Shown here: piece after piece, positions 17,370 to 24,906 of the stretch
Numbering within the stretch: the stretch's first letter is position 1
Layout: the number at the start of each line of letters is the position of its first letter
Source: Pseudonocardia benzenivorans CB1190
GTDB lineage: Bacteria; Actinomycetota; Actinomycetes; Mycobacteriales; Pseudonocardiaceae
DNA length: 64,000 nucleotides
NCBI RefSeq assembly: GCF_000196675.2
Contig: NC_015312.1
Span: 6,278,501 to 6,342,500 of the forward strand
Direction of reading: 5' to 3'
Notes under the pieces: generated by a model
What the model saw: the letters and a program-made list of their open reading frames with translations, nothing else
What the model was told of the DNA's origin: nothing
Databases searched by the model: none
Made by a program: the position numbers and the translations under genes

Positions 17370-18038
17370 TCAGCCCGCCCGTGCGTCCAGCGCGCGCAGG
17401 ATGTCCGACGGCTCGGTCCGGCTCGCGTAGTCGGGGTGCACGTCGATCCAGGTGATCGTGCCGTCGGCGGCCGTGACGACGACGGTCGGCATCGGCAGCC
17501 CGGCGGTGCCGTCCGCGTTGACCGCGGTGAGGTCCAGACCCAGGCCCGTCTGCACCTCACGGGCCTCGGCCGACGGCTCGGTCAGCACGCCGAGCGCACT
17601 CGCGATCCGGTTGCCCTGGTCGGACAGCACGGCGAAGGTCAGCTCGTTCTTCTCCTGCATGGTCAGTGAGCCGTCGGCCTTCTGGGGGCTGATCGCGATC
17701 AGCGCCACGCCCCGCCGGTCGAGCTCGGGGAGCAGCTGCTCCTGGTAGGTGCGCAGTGCGACGTTGCAGTAGGGGCACCAGGCGCCGCGGTAGAGAACGA
17801 CCACAGCAGGGCGCCCGGCCGCCACCGTGGACACGTCGGTCGGTGCGCCGGTCGGGTCGAGCAGCTCGACGGCCGGGAACTGGGTGCCTGCGGCCGCCAC
17901 ACCCGTCGGGACGCCGCGCTCGCGCAGCGCCGCCTGCTCGGCGGCGAACGCGCTGCTCGCGTCGGCCGGCATCGCGTCCGCCATGCCCGCCTGCAGTGCC
18001 TCGACCCGGCTCGCGATCGTGTCGTGCGTCGCTGTCAT
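17370..18038 (-). CDS. AhpC/TSA-type redoxin (peroxiredoxin-like)
   Basis: 222 residues. An N-terminal helical region precedes a thioredoxin fold with the active site RGAWCPYCN near residue 93, a CxxC rather than the single peroxidatic Cys context of 2-Cys AhpC. Later ISPQKADGS and LSDQGNRIA match the AhpC/TSA family. It likely reduces peroxides or thiol oxidants using a thioredoxin- or mycoredoxin-like donor. ATG at 18038 has GGAGGAG in front. It is divergent from a TetR gene across 88 bp that hold two palindromes. Confidence 0.87.
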   Translation of the reverse strand: MTATHDTIASRVEALQAGMADAMPADASSAFAAEQAALRERGVPTGVAAAGTQFPAVELLDPTGAPTDVSTVAAGRPAVVVLYRGAWCPYCNVALRTYQEQLLPELDRRGVALIAISPQKADGSLTMQEKNELTFAVLSDQGNRIASALGVLTEPSAEAREVQTGLGLDLTAVNADGTAGLPMPTVVVTAADGTITWIDVHPDYASRTEPSDILRALDARAG

Positions 18039-18051
18039 CGTGCTCCTCCAC

Positions 18052-18075
18052 AGAATGGATTGATCACTCCATTCT
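18052..18075. promoter_or_regulatory. Operator-like palindrome 1 (redoxin/TetR intergenic)
   Basis: AGAATGGA and TCCATTCT form perfect 8-bp arms around an 8-base centre containing TGATCA; 22 of 24 positions are symmetric. It starts 14 bp from the redoxin start codon. The TGGA-N8-TCCA core is shared with the second palindrome 35 bp away, so one dimeric regulator, presumably the adjacent TetR, should bind both. Confidence 0.6.
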
Positions 18076-18087
18076 TACCCACGTCGC

Positions 18088-18109
18088 TTCTGGAACGTCA
18101 AGTCCAGAA
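18088..18109. promoter_or_regulatory. Operator-like palindrome 2 (redoxin/TetR intergenic)
   Basis: TTCTGGA (18088-18094) and TCCAGAA (18103-18109) are perfect 7-bp arms with an 8-base spacer, 17 bp before the TetR ATG. The TGGA-N8-TCCA core equals that of the palindrome at 18052-18075. Confidence 0.6.
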
Positions 18110-18126
18110 CGCGGTACGTTCAGGAC

Positions 18127-18747
18127 ATGGAGGCCGTCACGGACGAGGGGCCGCGGCTCACCCGCAAGGGACGCGCGACGAGGCAGCGCATCGTCGAGGC
18201 GGCGGCGCAGCTGATGTTCGAACGGGGTGTCGCCGGCACCAGCACCGAGGACGTCAGGGCTGCGGCCGGGGTGAGCAGCTCGCAGCTGTACCACTACTTC
18301 GCGAGCAAGCAGCACCTGGTCCGCGCCGTGATCGCACACCAGACCGAGGCAGTGCTGGCCGCGCAGGAGCCGCAGCTGAGCCGGCTCGACTGCATGGGTG
18401 CACTGGAGGCGTGGCGCGACCTCGTCGTCGCGCTGCAGACGCAGCGCGGGTGCGAGGGCGGGTGCCCGCTCGGGTCGCTCGCGGCCGAGCTGTCGGAGAT
18501 CGACCCGGACGCCCGGCAGGAACTCGTCGCGGGCTTCGCGCGCTGGGAGGCCGCGATCCGCGACGGGCTGACCGCGATGCAACGACGTGGCGAGCTCAGC
18601 GCGCGGGCCGACCCCGGGCTGCTCGCGCTGCAGACGCTCACCGCCGTGCAGGGCGGCCTCCTGCTCAGCCAGGTCCGTCGCGACGTCGATCCGGTCCGCG
18701 CCGGACTCGACATGGCGCTGTCCCACATCAGGACGTTCCTGATCTGA
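18127..18747 (+). CDS. TetR family regulator (LmrA/YxaF-like C-terminal domain)
   Basis: 206 residues. HTH helices are at about 25-60 (DVRAAAGVSSSQLYHYFASKQHLV). The ligand domain carries CEGGCPLGSLAAELSE near residue 105, the GCP-x-G-x-L-x-x-E signature of the LmrA/YxaF group, here with a pair of Cys three residues apart. The gene is divergent from a redoxin, and two matching palindromes lie between them, which indicates autoregulation plus control of the redoxin. A thiol-based signal through the Cys pair is possible but not shown. Confidence 0.87.
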   Translation: MEAVTDEGPRLTRKGRATRQRIVEAAAQLMFERGVAGTSTEDVRAAAGVSSSQLYHYFASKQHLVRAVIAHQTEAVLAAQEPQLSRLDCMGALEAWRDLVVALQTQRGCEGGCPLGSLAAELSEIDPDARQELVAGFARWEAAIRDGLTAMQRRGELSARADPGLLALQTLTAVQGGLLLSQVRRDVDPVRAGLDMALSHIRTFLI

Positions 18748-18858
18748 CCCGCCGACGGCTTTCACGATTCAGAATCGTTACCGCAGGCCGCGTGTCGCAC
18801 CACGGTCGGCCCCGGCCTCGTCCGTAGGGTCGCCCCGTCGTTCTGCGAGGGAGGGCTC

Positions 18859-19146
18859 ATGCTGAGGCGCGCACCACTGTTCGGCGGCAAGAACCGCGTC
18901 ACGTTCAGCCTGCCGGGGCACGAGCCGGCCGGCCGGGTGAGCGTCGTGGGCGACTTCAACTCGTGGGAGCCTGGCCGGCACGAGATGGTCACGCGGCGCA
19001 ACGGCACCAGGACCGTGTCCGTCGTGCTCGCACCCGGCGAGCACCGGTTCCGCTACCTCGCCACCGGCGGCGTGTGGCTCGACGACGAGACGGCCGACGC
19101 CGTCGACGCGCACGGCAGCTGGGTGCGGGTCACGCCGGCCACCTGA
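18859..19146 (+). CDS. Isolated CBM48/glycogen-binding (isoamylase N-like, AMPK-beta-like) domain protein
   Basis: 95 residues consisting of only one beta-sandwich domain: VTFSLPG at the start, then VSVVGDFNSWEPG with the conserved Trp, VVLAPGEHRFRYL and DDETADAVDAHGSW. In branching enzymes and AMPK beta subunits this domain binds alpha-glucans. As a free small protein it probably targets partners to glycogen or binds maltodextrin. GGAGGG lies upstream of the ATG. It follows the TetR gene by 111 bp and ends at a strong hairpin. Confidence 0.82.
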   Translation: MLRRAPLFGGKNRVTFSLPGHEPAGRVSVVGDFNSWEPGRHEMVTRRNGTRTVSVVLAPGEHRFRYLATGGVWLDDETADAVDAHGSWVRVTPAT

Positions 19147-19166
19147 GCCGACGCCCGCCGCGCGGA

Positions 19167-19198
19167 GCCTGCGCGCCGCCGGCCCGGCCGGCGCAGGC
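19167..19198. terminator. GC-rich hairpin between convergent genes
   Basis: GCCTGCGC (19167-19174) pairs with GCGCAGGC (19191-19198), and the inner GCCGGC segments extend the stem. It lies between two convergent stop codons and probably terminates both. Confidence 0.55.
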
Positions 19199-19206
19199 CG
19201 CCCGGA

Positions 19207-19431
19207 TCACCGGCGCCTGCCGAACACGAGGTAGACGATCGGCAGGACGCCGACCGAGTTGACCAGCGTGATCGCCGGCGCCCACAACGCCTTCCGCCCC
19301 CGGACCTCGGCGTCGGGCCGGCGGGCGAGGTCGACGAGAGCGACTGCCTTCAGTGCCCCGTCGATCGCCGCGGCAGCGATGATCAGCTGTCGGGACCGGG
19401 GGCTGAGGTCCGCCCAGCGCTTTCTGGCCAT
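19207..19431 (-). CDS. Small membrane protein, PLDc_N/DUF5652-like
   Basis: 74 residues: a short basic N-terminus, a first hydrophobic helix (LIIAAAAIDGALKAVALVDL) and a second one (ALWAPAITLVNSVGVLPIVYLVF) ending in RRR. The second helix with its conserved W...N.G...Y pattern resembles the two-helix PLDc_N-type small proteins. Function unknown; probably an inner-membrane protein. Start ATG 19431. Confidence 0.6.
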   Translation of the reverse strand: MARKRWADLSPRSRQLIIAAAAIDGALKAVALVDLARRPDAEVRGRKALWAPAITLVNSVGVLPIVYLVFGRRR

Positions 19432-19544
19432 CGCCCAACTGTGGCCCGGGCGCGGGTCGAGGGCAACCGCCGTCCGCCCGGCCGTCGTGCCGTGCCGCCC
19501 CGGCTGCCGACGCCCGTCCCGACGGCGGTGGCTACGGTCGAACC

Positions 19545-20600
19545 ATGCGCGTTCTGGTCACCGGCGGCGCCGGGTTCATCGGGTCGCACGTGGCCGACCT
19601 CCTTGCGGCGCAGGGCCACCAGCCCGTCGTCCTCGACGCCCTGCTGCCCCAGGCACACGGCGCCGGGGTTCCGGAGTGGACGGCGGCGCACGAGTTCGTC
19701 CGCGGCGACGTCCGCGACGCCGAGGTGCTGCGGCGGCTGCTGCCGGGTGTCGACGCGGTGTGTCACCAGGCGGCGATGGTCGGGCACGGCGTCGACCCGT
19801 ACGACGCGCCGGACTACGCCGCGCACAACGACGTGGGCACCGCGGTGCTGCTGGCCGAGATGCACCGCGTCGGCGTGCGGCGCCTGGTGCTGGCCGGGTC
19901 GATGGTCGTCTACGGCGAAGGACGCTACGACTGTGCCGAGCACGGCATCGTCCGGCCCGGCCCGCGCGCCCTCGCCGACATCGAGGCCGGTGTGTTCGAG
20001 CCGCGCTGCCCACGGTGCGGTCGCGAGCTCGTCCCCGGGCTGGTCGCCGAGGACGCCCCGCTCGACCCCCGCAGCACCTACGCCGCGACCAAGCTCGCGC
20101 AGGAGCACCTCGCGAGCGCGTGGGCCCGTCAGACCGGGGCCTCGGTGTGGTCGCTCCGGTACCACAACGTGTACGGGCCGCGGATGCCCTTCGGCACGCC
20201 GTACGCGGGGGTGGCGTCGATCTTCCGGTCCGCACTGGAGCGCGGCGAGGCGCCGCGGGTCATGGAGGACGGGCGGCAGCGGCGCGACTTCGTGCACGTC
20301 ACCGACGTCGCCGCGGCCAACCTCGCGGCCCTGACCACGCCTGCCGACGGTGTCGTCGCCGTCAACGTCTGCTCGGGCGAGCCGCACACCGTCGGCGACC
20401 TCGCCGACGAGCTGGCCCGCGCGATGGGCGGGCCGGCGCCGCAGGTCGTGGGCGGGGCACGTCCCGGCGACGTCCGGCACGTCGTCGCCGACCCCGCCCG
20501 CGCCCGTGACCGGCTCGGTTTCCACGCGCAGGTGCGGTTCGCCGACGGGGTGGCGGCGTTCGCGACGGACCCGTTGCGGGCCCCGGTCGCCACGGCCTGA
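19545..20600 (+). CDS. NAD-dependent sugar epimerase/dehydratase (dTDP-L-rhamnose 4-epimerase-like)
   Basis: 351 residues of extended SDR fold: GGAGFIGSH at the N-terminus binds NAD, and the catalytic Tyr-Lys is YAATK near residue 182. The insertion CPRCG (near 150) is characteristic of the WbiB/dTDP-L-rhamnose 4-epimerase-like branch rather than GalE. RYHNVYGPRMP and RRDFVHVTDVA are the usual nucleotide-sugar motifs. It should act on an NDP-hexose in the cytoplasm. A glycosyltransferase operon starts 75 bp downstream, so the product may feed a surface glycan. Confidence 0.85.
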   Translation: MRVLVTGGAGFIGSHVADLLAAQGHQPVVLDALLPQAHGAGVPEWTAAHEFVRGDVRDAEVLRRLLPGVDAVCHQAAMVGHGVDPYDAPDYAAHNDVGTAVLLAEMHRVGVRRLVLAGSMVVYGEGRYDCAEHGIVRPGPRALADIEAGVFEPRCPRCGRELVPGLVAEDAPLDPRSTYAATKLAQEHLASAWARQTGASVWSLRYHNVYGPRMPFGTPYAGVASIFRSALERGEAPRVMEDGRQRRDFVHVTDVAAANLAALTTPADGVVAVNVCSGEPHTVGDLADELARAMGGPAPQVVGGARPGDVRHVVADPARARDRLGFHAQVRFADGVAAFATDPLRAPVATA

Positions 20601-20616
20601 GGCGACCAGCCGTCAC

Positions 20617-20630
20617 TGATCGGTAAGCAC
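20617..20630 (+). promoter_or_regulatory. Copy 1 of the TGATCGGTAAGCAC site
   Basis: The 14-mer TGATCGGTAAGCAC lies about 45 bp upstream of the glycosyltransferase operon and is identical, in reverse orientation, to 24846-24859 in front of the cytochrome-molybdopterin gene. Candidate binding site of the response regulator encoded at 24078-24773. Confidence 0.55.
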
Positions 20631-20674
20631 GCGCGGCGTTCCGCGACCCCCGTCGCGCACCGAAGATCGAATGC

Positions 20675-21322
20675 GTGGAACGTGCTGAGATCGTGCTCCC
20701 CTGCCTCGACGAGGCGGAGGCGCTCCCGGGGGTGCTGGCCGGGCTGCCTGCGGGCTGGCCCGTACTCGTCGTCGACAACGGCTCGTCCGACGGCACCGCC
20801 GACGTGGCGCGGGCGCACGGTGCCCGGGTCGTCGTCGAACCCCGCCGCGGCTACGGCGCCGCGGTGCACGCCGGGCTGGTGCACGCCACCGACGATCTCG
20901 TCGCCGTCCTGGACGGCGACGGGTCCCTGGACGCCGGGGTCCTGCCCGCGATGGCGGAGGCGGTGCGGTCCGGGCAGGTCGACCTCGCGGCCGGGCGCCG
21001 GGTGCCCGAGACAGGCAGCTGGCCGTGGCACGCGCGGGCGGGCAACGCACTGATCGCGGCCGAGCTGCGCCGGCGCGGCCTGCCCGTGCACGACATCGCC
21101 CCGATCCGGGTCGCGCGCCGGGACGCGCTGCTGGGCCTCGGGATCCGAGACCGCGCGTTCGGCTACCCCCTGGAGCTGCTGCTGCGCGCGGGCGCGGCGG
21201 GATGGCGCATCGCGGAGCGGCCGGTGCGCTACTCCCGGCGCGCGGGCGGCCGGTCGAAGGTGTCGGGCTCGGTGGCCGGCACCGCGAGGGCGGTCCGCGA
21301 CATGGCCGGGCTGCTCCGGTGA
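20675..21322 (+). CDS. Family 2 glycosyltransferase (DPM1-like)
   Basis: 215 residues. IVLPCLDEAEALP opens the GT-A fold, VVDNGSSDGT is the nucleotide-sugar loop, and LDGDGSLD is the DxD region. There is no membrane segment, so it resembles soluble polyprenyl-phosphate-sugar synthases. GTG start at 20675. It is the first gene of a coupled trio (overlaps of 4 bp with both followers) together with a CofC-like protein and a methyltransferase. A shared regulatory 14-mer lies upstream. Confidence 0.88.
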   Translation: MERAEIVLPCLDEAEALPGVLAGLPAGWPVLVVDNGSSDGTADVARAHGARVVVEPRRGYGAAVHAGLVHATDDLVAVLDGDGSLDAGVLPAMAEAVRSGQVDLAAGRRVPETGSWPWHARAGNALIAAELRRRGLPVHDIAPIRVARRDALLGLGIRDRAFGYPLELLLRAGAAGWRIAERPVRYSRRAGGRSKVSGSVAGTARAVRDMAGLLR

Positions 21323-21990
21323 CCGCGACGATCATCGTGCTGGCGAAGGCTCCGGTCGCCGGTCGCGTCAAGACCCGGCTGTGCCCGCCCGCCACCCCGC
21401 GGGAGGCGGCCGATCTCGCCGCCGCCGCCCTGCTCGACACCCTCGACGCGACTGCCGCGGTGCCGGACGCCCGCACGCTCGTGGCGTTCACCGGCCGGCT
21501 CACCGACGCCGCCCGGGCGGGTGCGCTGCGCGCCTCGCTCGGGCGGGCCCGGACCACCGTCCAGCGCGGCGACGGCCTCGGTGCCCGGATCGTCGCGGCG
21601 CACGAGGACGCGGCCGACCGCTGGCCGGGCGCGCCGACGCTGCAGCTGGGCATGGACACCCCGCAGGTCGACGCGGCGCTGCTCAGCGGGTGCCTGCTCC
21701 GTCTGGCCGACGCCGACGCCGTGCTGGGACCCGCACCGGACGGCGGCTGGTGGGCGCTGGGCCTGCGGGACCCGCGCGCCGCCGCCGCGATCGGGGACGT
21801 CCCGACGTCACGCGCCGACACCGGCGAACGCACCCTGTACGCGCTGCGCGCCGCGGGTCTGCGGGTCGGGCTGCTGCCCGAGCTGACCGACGTCGACACC
21901 GCCGACGACGCGGTTGCCGTCGCCGCGGACGCGCCCGGGAGCCGCTTCGCCGCCGCCGTCGAGCAGGTGTTCGCCGGGGCGTCCCGATGA
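21319..21990 (+). CDS. TIGR04282/DUF2064 nucleotidyltransferase-like protein
   Basis: 223 residues. The start ATIIVLAKAPVAGRVKTRLCP is the diagnostic N-terminus of the arsenosugar-cluster/DUF2064 family, which has a GT-A/CofC-like nucleotidyltransferase fold; LGMDTPQVDAALL and LGPAPDGGWWALGLRDP are further conserved blocks. The GTG overlaps the glycosyltransferase stop (GTGA). Members are found beside GT2 genes and SAM methyltransferases, as here. Biochemical role undefined. Confidence 0.85.
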   Translation: MTATIIVLAKAPVAGRVKTRLCPPATPREAADLAAAALLDTLDATAAVPDARTLVAFTGRLTDAARAGALRASLGRARTTVQRGDGLGARIVAAHEDAADRWPGAPTLQLGMDTPQVDAALLSGCLLRLADADAVLGPAPDGGWWALGLRDPRAAAAIGDVPTSRADTGERTLYALRAAGLRVGLLPELTDVDTADDAVAVAADAPGSRFAAAVEQVFAGASR

Positions 21991-22598
21991 CGGGGACCGC
22001 GACGGTCTTCGACGGGGTGCTGGCCGGCCGGACCGGACACCTCGTCCGCGACGACGGGATCGTCGTGCCGATGGACGCGGGCCGCTGGCGCGCCGCCGCC
22101 GACGTCGACGACACGTGGCTGCTCGACCGCTGCACGGGCCCGACGGTCGACCTGGGCTGCGGCCCCGGACGGCTGGTCGCCGCGCTCACCGCGCGGGGCG
22201 TGGCGGCGCTCGGTGTGGACAGCAGCCCGGTCGCGCGGGCGCTGTGCCGAAGACGCGGCGCCCCGATGGTCCGCCGCGACGTGTTCGCCCCGCTGCCCGG
22301 CGAGGGCAGCTGGGCACACGTCCTGCTCGTCGACGGCAACATCGGCATCGGCGGTGCTCCGGAACGGCTGCTGGCCAGGGCCGCGGCGCTACTGGCGCCC
22401 GGTGGCAGCGTGCTCGTCGAGGCCGGCCCGCACCCCGGGGAGTGGTGGTGCGGGACCGTCCGCGCCGGCGCGGGCCCGGACGTGCCGTGGGCGTGCGTGG
22501 GGGCCGACGCGCTGCGGGCCCTCGCGCCGGCCGCCGGGCTGGCGGTCTACGCGGTGTCCGAGCGCGGAGCGCGGACCTTCGTCGAGCTCGTGGCGTGA
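21987..22598 (+). CDS. Class I SAM-dependent methyltransferase
   Basis: 203 residues. The SAM-binding motif I is VDLGCGPGRLVAAL near residue 55; the acidic end of strand 2 is GVDSSPVA. There is no obvious substrate-specific domain. The ATG overlaps the previous stop by 4 bp. The third gene of the glycosyltransferase trio, so the acceptor may be the glycan or lipid made by the other two. Confidence 0.82.
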   Translation: MTGTATVFDGVLAGRTGHLVRDDGIVVPMDAGRWRAAADVDDTWLLDRCTGPTVDLGCGPGRLVAALTARGVAALGVDSSPVARALCRRRGAPMVRRDVFAPLPGEGSWAHVLLVDGNIGIGGAPERLLARAAALLAPGGSVLVEAGPHPGEWWCGTVRAGAGPDVPWACVGADALRALAPAAGLAVYAVSERGARTFVELVA

Positions 22599-22625
22599 CG
22601 CGCGGGCCGGACGGGGCGCCGCGGC

Positions 22626-22958
22626 CTACACCGTCGTGCCGTGCCCGCGGGCGGTGCGGATGCGCCGCACGATCTCCGGCATGGTCCGCAGCACCTGGTG
22701 CCCGGCGACGCAGCGCAGCTCGTAGACGAGCTCGCCCAGGTTCTGCTCGACGTAGCGGGCCCGCGGGTCCTCGGACCGGGCTCCCGGCTGCAGCTGCGCC
22801 AGGAGGACCGCGGCGCTGGTCGGCTGCATGATCGTGCCGTCGGCGGCCCGGAGGGTCAGGTTGGGCGGGAGGCGTCGGTAGGCAGCGTCGGCGAGCAGGG
22901 TGCCGCAGACAGGGCACAGCAGCTGCCGGCGGATGACCAGCCCGGGACCGAACGGCAT
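22626..22958 (-). CDS. Unrecognised 110-aa protein with a CPVCG zinc-knuckle half
   Basis: A CPVCG pair lies near residue 15, and a second possible metal site near the C-terminus is CVAGH (residues 83-87). Together they could form a C2-CH zinc site. The middle reads as a mixed helix/strand domain with RARYVEQNLGELVYEL. I do not recognise the family. Start ATG 22958 is in front of the conserved-looking part; the open frame further upstream overlaps the kinase region and is probably noncoding. It converges on the methyltransferase gene. Confidence 0.55.
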   Translation of the reverse strand: MPFGPGLVIRRQLLCPVCGTLLADAAYRRLPPNLTLRAADGTIMQPTSAAVLLAQLQPGARSEDPRARYVEQNLGELVYELRCVAGHQVLRTMPEIVRRIRTARGHGTTV

Positions 22959-23029
22959 TCGCGCCACGCTAGTTCCGTCGGCCGGAGATCGCTCCCCGGA
23001 GGGCGGCGCCGCGTGCCCGCCCGGCGCCC

Positions 23030-24076
23030 CTACGCCCCGGCCGGCACGGGGACGCGCGCGGCGGCAGGCAGGACCAGCTCGAACACGCAGCCCGGCGCCC
23101 GGTTGCGCACACCGATGCTCCCGCCGTGCGCCTCGACGAAGGCCCGCGCGATGGCGAGCCCGAGCCCGGCGCCCGACCCCTCCCCGGGCGTGCGGGCGGT
23201 GCCGCCGCGGAATCCCACGGCGAACACGCGCTCGAGGTCCGCCTCGGGGATGCCGCCGCACCCGTCCTGCACGCGCAGCCAGGCGACGTCGCCGCGGTGG
23301 CCGGCGGTGAGCTCGACGCGCCCACCCGCCGGGGTGTGCCGGATGGCGTTGGCGAGCAGGTTGCGCACGGCGCGGGTCAGCTCGGAGTCGCTGCCGTGCA
23401 CGACGGGCCACACCTGCGGCCGGTCGGCGACGATCTCCACCCCCGCGGAGGCCGCGGCGGGCGCCTCGGCGGCGACGGCGTCGGAGACGACCTCACCCAG
23501 TGCGAGCGGCGCCAAGCGCAGCTCCAGCGCGGCCGACGTCGCGCGGGAGAGCTGGAACAGGTCGTCGACCATCGACGCCATCCGGTCGGACTCGCGGCGG
23601 ATGCGGGCCAGGTAGTCCGCGACGTCAGCGGGCTCGCGGACGATGCCGTCGGCCAGCGCGTCGGTCATGGCGCGGATGCCGGCCAGCGGCGATCGCAGGT
23701 CGTGGCTCATCCAGGCGACGAGCTCGCGGCGGGCCGCCTCGGCGCTGCGGACGGCGTCGAGCTCGGCGGCGTCGGCCTCCCGCTGCCACAGGGCGTCGCG
23801 GGCGACCCGGCGACCGAGCCACCACGCCACCGGGACGACCACCACGCCGACGACGACGCACACCGCGATCGTGCCGATCAGCTCCGGGGTGTACATCAGC
23901 CCGCTGACGCCGACGACGCCGCCCAGCGCCGCCGCCAGGGGGACGAGCGCGAGCGTGATCATCGCCGCAGCGATCGAGCGGCGCCGCATGACGTGCATCA
24001 GCACGGCCCCGACGACGGCGACGGGCACCGCGAAGAGCAGCGCGAGGGGCGCGGCGTGGGCCAGTTCGGTGAGCAC
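23030..24076 (-). CDS. Sensor histidine kinase
   Basis: 348 residues. Two N-terminal hydrophobic pairs (about residues 8-27 and 36-85) place it in the membrane with almost no outside sensor loop. The HisKA box is AWMSHDLRSPL with phospho-acceptor His125. The ATPase motifs are NLLANAIRHTP (N box), DGCGGIPE and GSGAGLGLAIA. It should phosphorylate the response regulator whose gene ends 1 bp before this GTG start. With so small an external part, the signal is likely sensed in the membrane or through a partner. Confidence 0.9.
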   Translation of the reverse strand: MLTELAHAAPLALLFAVPVAVVGAVLMHVMRRRSIAAAMITLALVPLAAALGGVVGVSGLMYTPELIGTIAVCVVVGVVVVPVAWWLGRRVARDALWQREADAAELDAVRSAEAARRELVAWMSHDLRSPLAGIRAMTDALADGIVREPADVADYLARIRRESDRMASMVDDLFQLSRATSAALELRLAPLALGEVVSDAVAAEAPAAASAGVEIVADRPQVWPVVHGSDSELTRAVRNLLANAIRHTPAGGRVELTAGHRGDVAWLRVQDGCGGIPEADLERVFAVGFRGGTARTPGEGSGAGLGLAIARAFVEAHGGSIGVRNRAPGCVFELVLPAAARVPVPAGA

Positions 24077-24077
24077 G

Positions 24078-24773
24078 TCAGCCTCCCGGTGTCGTACCGC
24101 GGTCGTAGCGGTACCCGGTCCCCCAGATCGTCGCGATCCGACGCGGCGCGGTCGGGTCGGCCTCGACCTTCTCACGCAGCCGTCGCACGTGGACGGTGAC
24201 CGTCGAGCGGTCGCCGAACTCCCAGCCCCACACCCGGGACAGCAGCTCCTCGCGGGTGAACGCCTGCCCGGGGTGCGCGAGCAGGAAGGCGAGCAGGTCG
24301 AACTCGCGGGTCGTCAGCGCCAGCGGCTGCCCGTCCAGCGACGCGACCCGGGCGGCCGGGTCGACGCGCAGGCCGCCGTCGACCAGCTCGGGCGCCGTCG
24401 CGGGCGCGGCCGTGCGGCGCAGGATCGACCCCACCCGCAGCACGAGCTCGCGCGGACTGAACGGCTTGGTCACGTAGTCGTCGGCGCCCAGCTCCAGGCC
24501 GAGCAGCCGGTCGTCCTCCTCGCCCAGCGCGGTGAGCATGATGATCGGGGGCCGGTCACCGTCGGCGCGCAGCGCGCGGCAGACCTCCAGGCCGCCGAGG
24601 CCGGGCAGCATGAGGTCCAGGACGACGACGTCGGGCGGGGTCGTCCGTGCCGCCCGCAGCGCCCCCGGTCCGTCGAGGGCGAGCTCGACGTCGTGCCCGG
24701 CCGCCCCGAGGTAACGGGCGACGACGTCGCGGACGGTCGCGTCGTCGTCGACGACCAGGACGTGTGCGCACAC
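24078..24773 (-). CDS. OmpR/PhoB-family response regulator
   Basis: 231 residues. The receiver domain has acidic pocket VVDDD, phospho-acceptor Asp53 in VVLDLMLPG, switch Thr in MLTALGEE and Lys in VTKPFSPREL. The C-terminal winged helix shows LTTREFDLLAFLLAHPGQ and GTGYRYD. GTG start at 24773. It is cotranscribed with the kinase and divergent from the cytochrome-molybdopterin gene. The shared spacer holds an inverted pair of TCGGTAAG sites placed 51 bp from each start codon, indicating that it controls both itself and that gene. Confidence 0.92.
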   Translation of the reverse strand: MCAHVLVVDDDATVRDVVARYLGAAGHDVELALDGPGALRAARTTPPDVVVLDLMLPGLGGLEVCRALRADGDRPPIIMLTALGEEDDRLLGLELGADDYVTKPFSPRELVLRVGSILRRTAAPATAPELVDGGLRVDPAARVASLDGQPLALTTREFDLLAFLLAHPGQAFTREELLSRVWGWEFGDRSTVTVHVRRLREKVEADPTAPRRIATIWGTGYRYDRGTTPGG

Positions 24774-24823
24774 GAAGCCAACGCTAGCGCCGCGCGTGCC
24801 GGCTGTCGGGGCCTCGTCACCGG

Positions 24824-24859
24824 TCGGTAAGACGGGTCTGACGAAGTGCTTACCGATCA
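24824..24859. promoter_or_regulatory. Inverted TCGGTAAG/CTTACCGA pair including copy 2 of the 14-mer
   Basis: Arms TCGGTAAG (24824-24831) and CTTACCGA (24849-24856) are perfect inverted repeats 17 bp apart. Each lies 51 bp from the nearer start codon (24773 and 24907). The right arm extends to GTGCTTACCGATCA (24846-24859), the reverse complement of the site at 20617-20630. Confidence 0.6.
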
Positions 24860-24906
24860 CCGTGATCGGCCTGCGGGCGTCCGACCTGCGCCTACCGTCG
24901 GCGGCC

